A DNA stretch of 36,880 nucleotides from AP-16 sp036395835 (GTDB lineage: Bacteria > Pseudomonadota > Alphaproteobacteria > Rhizobiales > Xanthobacteraceae): the NCBI GenBank assembly GCA_036395835.1, contig DASWCW010000151.1, forward strand, positions 1 through 36,880, in the 5' to 3' direction. Positions 31,684 to 36,880 of this stretch are shown one piece after another. A model generated the notes under the pieces. That model searched no databases, was not told the origin of the DNA, and saw nothing but the letters and a program-made list of their open reading frames with translations. How positions within the stretch are numbered: the stretch's first letter is position 1; every line of letters begins with the position of its first letter. Made by a program: the position numbers and the translations under genes.

Positions 31684-32265
31684 TCAACGGTTTTCGTTGC
31701 GTGCCGGCCGGTCCGTCCTGGAGCCCAGCAATCGGGCGAGCCGCTTCTCTTCGGACGCGGTGAGCGCCGGCTCGGCAGCGCCGCCGGTCGGTTCGGTGGC
31801 TCCGGACACGCGGCGGCGCCGCGCGATGATGAGCGTGAAGATGCCGAGGATCAGCACCCCCGATGGCGCCAGCCATAGCAGCGCGGTGTGCCATCCAAGC
31901 GGGGGCCTGAGCAACACGAACTCGCCGTAACGGGCGGTGAGAAAGTCGAGCACCTGCGCATCGCCGTCGCCCGCTTTCAATCTTTCTCGTACCAGGATGC
32001 GCAGATCGCGGGCGAGCGGCGCATCGGAATCGTCGATCGACTGGTTCTGACAAACCATGCAGCGCAGCTCGCGCGACAGGGCTCGCGCCCGCGCCTCGAG
32101 CTTGGGGTCGGCCAGCACCTCGTCCGGCTGCACCGCGACCGCCACCGTGGCGAACTGCAGCACGATGAACATCGCGATTGCAAGCAGACCCAAGAAGGGC
32201 ATCGAGCCGCGCACTCCAGGAAGAGATAGGCGCAGCCCAGGCGGGGGTCGTGATTTGCGGAACAT
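31684..32265 (-). CDS. ccmH: Cytochrome c maturation protein CcmH (CycL)
   Basis: 193 residues from ATG 32265. The redox motif LRCMVCQNQ puts the two cysteines at 69 and 72; this periplasmic thiol protein reduces the CxxCH of apocytochrome c before heme attachment. A membrane helix near 127-147 (LLWLAPSGVLILGIFTLII) and a basic tail follow. ATG 32202, after GGAG, would give a cleaner signal peptide (MPFLGLLAIAMFIVLQF) and a 172-residue protein, closer to the family length, so the start is uncertain. It is the last gene of ccmI-ccmE-ccmF-ccmH, nine bases after ccmF. Confidence 0.9.
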   Translation of the reverse strand: MFRKSRPPPGLRLSLPGVRGSMPFLGLLAIAMFIVLQFATVAVAVQPDEVLADPKLEARARALSRELRCMVCQNQSIDDSDAPLARDLRILVRERLKAGDGDAQVLDFLTARYGEFVLLRPPLGWHTALLWLAPSGVLILGIFTLIIARRRRVSGATEPTGGAAEPALTASEEKRLARLLGSRTDRPARNENR

Positions 32266-32274
32266 GGCTTTGAG

Positions 32275-34257
32275 TCATTCTGCCGGTTGTGCGGCAACGC
32301 GGGCTCTTGCCGGTCGCGGCGCGCCCACGCGCAAGCGTCGGTCGGACAGCGACATCGCCCCGCCCAGCACCATGACGGCGGCACCCAACCAGATCAGCAA
32401 CACCAGCGGCTTGTGATAGAGCCGCACCGCGGTCTTGCCGTCGGGATCCGGATCGCCGAGCGAAAGATAAAGCTGGCTCATGCCGCGGGTCATCAGCGCG
32501 GATTGCGTGGTCGTCATCTGGCGCACCGGATAGACCCGACGCGAAGGCTCCATGATCCCGATCACCTCGCCGCCGCGCCGTACCGTGAATTTGCCGACGA
32601 ACTCGCGAAAATTCGGCCCGGGCCGCGGGACCACTTCGTCGAAGCTTAGATCGTAGTGGCGGATCGATAGCGACTCGCCCGGACGCATCGAGGCGATCCG
32701 CTCGGCGCCCCATTGGGTCTCGCCGACGATCCCGAGCACCGTCAGTCCGACCCCGAAATGCGCGATCATGGTGCCCCAGGCCGAGCGCGGCAAACCGCCG
32801 GCACGCCTGACCGCCGTCCCGATCGAGGACCGGAACAGGCCGGCGCGCTCCACGAGATCGGTGACCGCCGCGGTCATCAAGAACAGGGCAAGACCCACGC
32901 CGAACGGCGCGACCACCGGCCCGCCGCTCTCGACCGCGAACGTCGCCGCGATGCCTACCACCGCCACGGCAAGTGCCCCGACGAGGCGCTGCGCGACCCC
33001 GTAGAGGTCGCTGCGCTTCCAGGCGAGCAGCGGGCCGAACGACATTGCGACCAAGAGGGGGATGAACAGAGGAACGAAAGTCGCGATGAAGAACGGGGCT
33101 CCCACCGAGATCTTTTCGCCGGTCAAAGCCTCGAGCGCCAGCGGATAGAGCGTGCCGACGAACACCGTCGCGCAGGCGGTGGTGAGGAACAAATTGTTGA
33201 GGATGAGCGCGCCTTCGCGCGAGATCGGGGCGAACAATCCGCCTTGCTTGAGCAGCGGCCCGCGCCAGGCGAACAATGCAAAGCTGCCGCCGATGAACAT
33301 CACCAGAATCGCGAGGATGAACACGCCGCGGGCCGGATCGTTGGCGAAGGTGTGAACCGAGGTGAGCACGCCGGAGCGCACCAGGAAGGTGCCCAGCAGG
33401 GACAATGAGAACGTCAGGACGGCGAGCAGGATGGTCCAAACCTTGAGCGCATCGCGCTTTTCCATCACGACCGCCGAATGCAGCAGCGCCGTTCCGGCAA
33501 GCCAGGGCATCAGCGATGCATTCTCGACCGGATCCCAGAACCACCAGCCGCCCCAACCCAGCGTGTAATAGGCCCAGTAGGAACCCATCGCGATGCCCAG
33601 AGTCAGAAAGATCCAGGCGGTGAGCGCCCACGGCCGTACCCAGCGTGCCCAGGCGGCGTCGATGCGGCCTTCGATCAGCGCCGCGGCGGCGAACGAAAAG
33701 GTGATCGAGAAACCGACATAACCGAGATACAGCAACGGCGGATGCACCGCGAGCCCGGGGTCTTGCAGGATCGGATTGAGATCGCGGCCTTCGAGCGGCG
33801 GCTGCGCGAGCCGCACGAATGGATTCGACGTGGCCAGCACGAACAGCTCGAATGCCGCGGCGATCCATGCCTGCACCGCGAGCGCCGTCGATTTGAGCGT
33901 GGCCGGCAGATTGCCGCCGAAGCCGGCGACCAGCGCGCCGAACAACGCCAGCATGAGGATCCACAACAGCATGGAACCCTCGTGGTTCCCCCATACGCCG
34001 CTGATCTTGTAGATCAACGGTTTGGCGGAATGCGAATTCTCGAACACGGTCAGGACCGAGAAGTCCGAGGAGACGTGGCACCAGACGAGCGCCAGGAACG
34101 CCGCGGCCACGAAAGCGAATTGCGCGATCGCGGTGGGCCCGGCCACCGCCATGAGCACGGGATCGCGGCTCTTTGCGCCCCAGAACGGCACGACGGCCTG
34201 CACCAGCGCGAGGCCGAGCGCGAGCACGAGGGCGTAATGGCCGAGCTCGGCGATCAT
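32275..34257 (-). CDS. ccmF: Heme lyase subunit CcmF (CycK)
   Basis: A 660-residue polytopic membrane protein. The tryptophan-rich heme-handling motif WGGWWFWDPVEN is at 235-246. WGNHEGSMLLW near 89-99 and a His in GLAVHPPLLYLGYVG near 172 are further family marks. The protein takes heme from CcmE and joins it to apocytochrome c with CcmH and CcmI. The ATG at 34257 follows GGAGCGAAAG and overlaps the ccmE stop by four bases; an in-frame start at 34299 would add a basic stretch not seen in the family. Confidence 0.95.
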   Translation of the reverse strand: MIAELGHYALVLALGLALVQAVVPFWGAKSRDPVLMAVAGPTAIAQFAFVAAAFLALVWCHVSSDFSVLTVFENSHSAKPLIYKISGVWGNHEGSMLLWILMLALFGALVAGFGGNLPATLKSTALAVQAWIAAAFELFVLATSNPFVRLAQPPLEGRDLNPILQDPGLAVHPPLLYLGYVGFSITFSFAAAALIEGRIDAAWARWVRPWALTAWIFLTLGIAMGSYWAYYTLGWGGWWFWDPVENASLMPWLAGTALLHSAVVMEKRDALKVWTILLAVLTFSLSLLGTFLVRSGVLTSVHTFANDPARGVFILAILVMFIGGSFALFAWRGPLLKQGGLFAPISREGALILNNLFLTTACATVFVGTLYPLALEALTGEKISVGAPFFIATFVPLFIPLLVAMSFGPLLAWKRSDLYGVAQRLVGALAVAVVGIAATFAVESGGPVVAPFGVGLALFLMTAAVTDLVERAGLFRSSIGTAVRRAGGLPRSAWGTMIAHFGVGLTVLGIVGETQWGAERIASMRPGESLSIRHYDLSFDEVVPRPGPNFREFVGKFTVRRGGEVIGIMEPSRRVYPVRQMTTTQSALMTRGMSQLYLSLGDPDPDGKTAVRLYHKPLVLLIWLGAAVMVLGGAMSLSDRRLRVGAPRPARARVAAQPAE

Positions 34258-34718
34258 CTTTCGCTCCTGGCGGCGGCCGCGCCGTAGCTGTCTTTCCAAT
34301 GGCCCTGCTTCTTCAGGGCGTCGGCAACTTCCTTGGGCATGTAGGTTTCATCATGTTTGGCCAGAATGGTGTCGGCCCGGAACAGCCCCGCGGCATCGAG
34401 CGCACCTTCCGCCACGACGCCCTGCCCCTCGCGAAACAGGTCCGGCAGCGCTCCCGCGTAGCTGACGGCGATTTCCCGGTTGCCGTCGGTCACGGCGAAC
34501 CGCACCGCGAGGTAGTCGCCACGGATCAGACTGCCGGATTTGACCAGTCCGCCCAGCCGGATCCGTGTGCCGGGCGCTACGTGCTTTTCCACCACATCGG
34601 TTGGCGAATTGAAGAATACGATGGAATCTCTCAGCGCAACGAGCACGAGCGCTGCGGCGATTGCCAGCACGCCGACCCCGGTGCCGACGAGGAACAGCCG
34701 TCTTTGCCTGCGTGTCAT
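34254..34718 (-). CDS. ccmE: Heme chaperone CcmE (CycJ)
   Basis: 154 residues: a short basic N-terminus (MTRRQRRLFLVG), one membrane anchor (about 8-29) and a periplasmic beta-barrel domain. The covalent heme-binding His is His122 in AKHDETYMP, with Tyr126 as axial ligand. The canonical sequence is HDENY, so only the Asn to Thr change is unusual. Longer open frames upstream overlap ccmI in another phase; ATG 34718 gives the normal family N-terminus. It lies 14 bases downstream of ccmI and overlaps ccmF, so expression is coupled. Confidence 0.93.
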   Translation of the reverse strand: MTRRQRRLFLVGTGVGVLAIAAALVLVALRDSIVFFNSPTDVVEKHVAPGTRIRLGGLVKSGSLIRGDYLAVRFAVTDGNREIAVSYAGALPDLFREGQGVVAEGALDAAGLFRADTILAKHDETYMPKEVADALKKQGHWKDSYGAAAARSER

Positions 34719-34732
34719 GACGGTTTTCGGTC

Positions 34733-35848
34733 TCAGCCTTCGAGGTCCAGATCCTTGACGAGCGCGTCGATGCGCTGGACCTTTTCGGGATCCGCGGCAA
34801 GCGCGCGGCGCGCGGCCGCGGCGGCGGACCGGGCCTCGTGGCGCTCGCCCAGCACCGCATAGGCACGCACCAGGCGCAGCCAGCCTTCGACATCGGAACC
34901 GTCGCGTTGCAGGCGGGCGGCGAGACGATCGACCATGCCGCGGATCATGTCGGAGCGCTGCTCGGGGGCCAGGTCGGCCGCTGCGGCCATCTCCGTGGGA
35001 CCCGGGCCCGATCGCTCGGATGCCGAATTCGGGTCTACTCGCGCCAAGGATTGCCGAACGAGCTCCGCCCAGGGCGCTCCCGCGGGTGCTTGCACGAGCA
35101 GTTCGCGCCAAATGCCGGCCGCCTCGTCCGGCTTGCCATCCTGCGCGGCGGCGACGCCAACGTAGTAGCGGCCCTTCGGATTGTTGGGATCAAGCGCAAT
35201 CGCGCGATCGAACGCCGTCTTGGCTTCGACCGTGACGATGCCGTTCGCCGCGGCGGCCAGTGCTTCGCCGAGTTCGGCTTCGCGATCCGCGGAATCTCCG
35301 AGCAGGCGCACGGCATTCGCGCGGGCTTTCACCGCGTCTTCGAACCGTCCGAGGCGCAGATAAACCGGCGCGATCACTTCCCAGCCACGACCATCCTGCG
35401 GATTGAGCTCGAGATGACGCTCGACCTGGCTTACCAGCGTCTCGACCGAACGTCGCTCGACGGGGGAATCCAGTCTGGCGGCAAGCGGCTGGTCCGGCAG
35501 GCCCGGAGAGCCGAGCGCAAAGTACAGGCCGCCGGTGCCGATCGGGAGCACGACGAGCGCCGTGACCGCGACCAACCGGCGGCGCCAGCGCACGCTCGTT
35601 TCGCCCTGGTCGGCCGATGCGCGATCGGCGGCCGCAAGCAGGCGCCGGGAGATCTCCACGCGCGCCGCCTTGGCTTCGGCCTCGCCGATCAGCCCGGCGG
35701 TGCGGTCCCGCGAGATTTCCGCGATCTGATCCTTGTAGATCGCGAGATCGGTTCCGCAAGCGTACGCAACGCGGCTGCGCGAGAGCGGCCACAGCACGAC
35801 CAGAATCGCCGCGGCCGTCATCAGCGTGAACACCAGCCACAAGGTCAT
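34733..35848 (-). CDS. ccmI: Cytochrome c biogenesis factor CcmI (CycH)
   Basis: 371 residues. Two membrane helices (MTLWLVFTLMTAAAILVVLW at the start and about 87-108) enclose a cytoplasmic loop with a leucine-zipper-like helix (YKDQIAEISRDRTAGLI). The periplasmic half consists of TPR repeats (for example HLELNPQDGRGWEVIAPVYL and AIALDPNNPKGRYYVGVAAA). CcmI chaperones apocytochrome c to CcmFH. ATG 35848 is preferred to a TTG at 35860. It is the first gene of the ccm operon, with a possible short frame ending just upstream. Confidence 0.92.
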   Translation of the reverse strand: MTLWLVFTLMTAAAILVVLWPLSRSRVAYACGTDLAIYKDQIAEISRDRTAGLIGEAEAKAARVEISRRLLAAADRASADQGETSVRWRRRLVAVTALVVLPIGTGGLYFALGSPGLPDQPLAARLDSPVERRSVETLVSQVERHLELNPQDGRGWEVIAPVYLRLGRFEDAVKARANAVRLLGDSADREAELGEALAAAANGIVTVEAKTAFDRAIALDPNNPKGRYYVGVAAAQDGKPDEAAGIWRELLVQAPAGAPWAELVRQSLARVDPNSASERSGPGPTEMAAAADLAPEQRSDMIRGMVDRLAARLQRDGSDVEGWLRLVRAYAVLGERHEARSAAAAARRALAADPEKVQRIDALVKDLDLEG

Positions 35849-35856
35849 CGTCCCGA

Positions 35857-36057
35857 TCAACCTCGAATGACCTTTGGGCGGCTCGCATTCATGCGGCGCG
35901 GGATCGGCAGCAAGCCCGTGCGCATGAATTCCGCCTTCCGATCGAGTTCCAGGCCGGTGATTGAGCCTGCAAATTGTGAGCCCAAGACGGGCGCCGAATT
36001 GCGACCAACCGCCGCACTCGGGCCTGCTGGGCCATCGGCAAGCACGCTTCTCGGCAA
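35857..36057 (-). CDS. Possible small ORF directly upstream of ccmI, 66 aa
   Basis: A minus-strand frame of 66 codons (MPRSVLADGPAGPSAAVGRN near the start, RRMNASRPKVIRG at the end) whose stop lies 8 bases before the ccmI ATG. I do not recognise it, and I see no strong ribosome site. Its codon composition is not clearly coding, and another frame (35889-36188) overlaps it. It could be a leader coupled to ccmI or chance. Confidence 0.25.
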   Translation of the reverse strand: MPRSVLADGPAGPSAAVGRNSAPVLGSQFAGSITGLELDRKAEFMRTGLLPIPRRMNASRPKVIRG

Positions 36058-36322
36058 GCGATTGCGGTTACATCATGCCGAGCGGTGTGCCGCAATGCGC
36101 AAATCGACCCAGTCACCAGGCCATACGGCCGGCGGATTGCTCCAGTCATGCATGCCTGAAGGAAAGCGACCAGGGCCTTCCTGCCCATCAGATCTGGCCC
36201 GGCAATTCCGAACGCGTGTTTGATTTACGTCAAATGACTCGTTTTGCTTTCTATCAAGCGCGCAATCGCTCTGCAGCGCTAGTCAGGCGCGGATGCAGCT
36301 CGTTTGAGATCGGGCCGCTTCG
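35861..36322. promoter_or_regulatory. Leader region of the ccm operon
   Basis: About 460 bases between ccmI and the lipoprotein gene. Apart from the weak 66-codon frame it holds no gene. An AT-richer stretch at 36210-36260 carries a palindromic FNR/FixK-type box and is the likeliest promoter area for the minus-strand ccm genes, which would give a leader of some 300 bases. Confidence 0.4.
36220..36233 (-). promoter_or_regulatory. FNR/FixK-type binding site
   Basis: TTGATTTACGTCAA fits the consensus TTGA-N6-TCAA exactly, and the palindrome extends one base on each side (TTTGA...TCAAA). CRP/FNR-family regulators such as FixK bind this sequence in alphaproteobacteria. It lies 372 bases upstream of ccmI. 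Control of cytochrome c maturation by oxygen would make sense, but the distance is long. Confidence 0.5.
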
Positions 36323-36802
36323 CTATCCCACCGGCGTCCAGCTCCCGTCGGGATTGCGGCAAGCGGTGCCCCGCGCGGTCTGCGGCCTTCCGTCGACATA
36401 GATCGTATGGGTGAATTCGCGGCAGGTCAGCCCGCCCGACTGGTACGGCGGCCCCGGAACGATGGTTCCGTACCGATCCGAATCGGGGCTGCGCCAGCCG
36501 ACCGGCGCACCCGGCTCGCCATATTGGACCGCCTGCATCTGCGCCGCATAGGCGCGCTGGCGATCGCGCGCATCGAGCGAAGCGCCGATGGCATTGCCCA
36601 GCACGCCGCCCACCGCGGCACCGGCCACCGCACCGGCGATGTGGCCGCTGGTCCCGCCGCCGAAGTTGGATCCGATCAGCGCACCGGTGATGGCGCCGAT
36701 CGCCGTGCCGGCGTCCTGCTTGGGACCGGAATAGGGATCATTGGCACAGCCGGTGAGCGCGATGCTCATCAGCGCCGCTGGGATCAGCAGAATTCGCGAC
36801 AT
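36323..36802 (-). CDS. Glycine-zipper outer-membrane lipoprotein (RT0821/Lpp0805-like)
   Basis: 159 residues. The lipobox ALTGC ends a signal of about 18 residues, so the protein is lipid-anchored. A glycine-zipper segment (AIGAITGALIGSNFGGGTSG and AGAVAGAAVGGVLGNAIG) follows at about 33-78. The C-terminal domain has CREFTHTIYVDGRPQ and TACRNPDGSW, the pattern of RT0821/Lpp0805-type surface proteins. Such proteins sit in the cell envelope; their exact role is unknown. A GTG two codons upstream (36808) is the alternative start. It is separated from the ccm genes by about 460 bases. Confidence 0.88.
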   Translation of the reverse strand: MSRILLIPAALMSIALTGCANDPYSGPKQDAGTAIGAITGALIGSNFGGGTSGHIAGAVAGAAVGGVLGNAIGASLDARDRQRAYAAQMQAVQYGEPGAPVGWRSPDSDRYGTIVPGPPYQSGGLTCREFTHTIYVDGRPQTARGTACRNPDGSWTPVG

Positions 36803-36880
36803 CTCCACCTGCCGTTTGCGGAGGACCCGGGCGCCGGGAGCGGCGCGGATCGTGCACGTGGCGGCACGATTGAGGCAAAA

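Noticed and set aside
1..36880. tRNA, rRNA, CRISPR array, insertion sequence
   Set aside because: I looked for T-loop-like sequences, regularly spaced repeats and transposase motifs and found none that stood up. A dedicated scan would settle tRNA and small RNA content.

Overview
The window looks like chromosome of a GC-rich alphaproteobacterium of the order Hyphomicrobiales, near Bradyrhizobium, Rhodoplanes or Pseudolabrys. This is inferred from the GC-rich codon use, the many orphan periplasmic binding proteins of the ABC_sub_bind type, the many TRAP transporters, and a cycHJKL-type cytochrome c maturation operon next to a response regulator and histidine kinase. I saw no rRNA, tRNA, CRISPR array, transposase or integrase.

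Layout. Positions 1-3640 (minus strand) hold a head-to-tail array of ABC_sub_bind (PF04392) binding-protein genes joined by ATGA stop/start overlaps. The array contains one chimeric gene, one unrelated 92-codon gene and one gene cut by the window edge. A NhaD/ArsB-type ion transporter follows (3763-5100, minus). Positions 5412-16608 are a TRAP transporter island: a small and a large permease with a TakP-like binding protein, a second complete TRAP system followed by an amidase, then two further TakP-like binding proteins on the minus strand. The second system lies between two copies of a convergent takP-terminator-takP junction, each copy keeping one intact gene and a scrap of the other. Positions 16816-21065 (plus) are a catabolic run: SDR dehydrogenase, crotonase, Tat-exported amidohydrolase and Gfo/Idh/MocA oxidoreductase. 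A D-2-hydroxyacid dehydrogenase (minus) and a small toxin-antitoxin pair come next. Positions 22727-26227 (minus) encode a PhnDCEE-type ABC importer, and 26457-27882 (plus) a cupin and a TfdA-like dioxygenase. Positions 28032-30108 (minus) are a histidine kinase and response regulator. A lone ABC_sub_bind gene (30220-31206) and a hairpin-rich gap separate them from ccmI-ccmE-ccmF-ccmH (35848 down to 31684). A glycine-zipper lipoprotein closes the window.

How the parts work together. Most of the window is devoted to capturing small organic acids and amides (TRAP and ABC_sub_bind binding proteins) and processing them (amidase, amidohydrolase, dehydrogenases, crotonase, 2-oxoglutarate dioxygenase). 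The ccm operon supplies c-type cytochromes for respiration.

The most unusual signals are two kinds of repeat-bounded gene module. In the first, a sequence of about 21 bp, TCATTCGATCACCTCGTCGG(C), encodes the C-terminal ADEVIE of one ABC_sub_bind protein and overlaps the ATG of the next. It also sits upstream of genes that have no such neighbour, so each gene, and one unrelated gene, occupies a slot between direct repeats. In the second, the duplicated takP junction brackets a 5.2-kb TRAP/amidase module. All functions are assigned from sequence reading alone; no database search was run.
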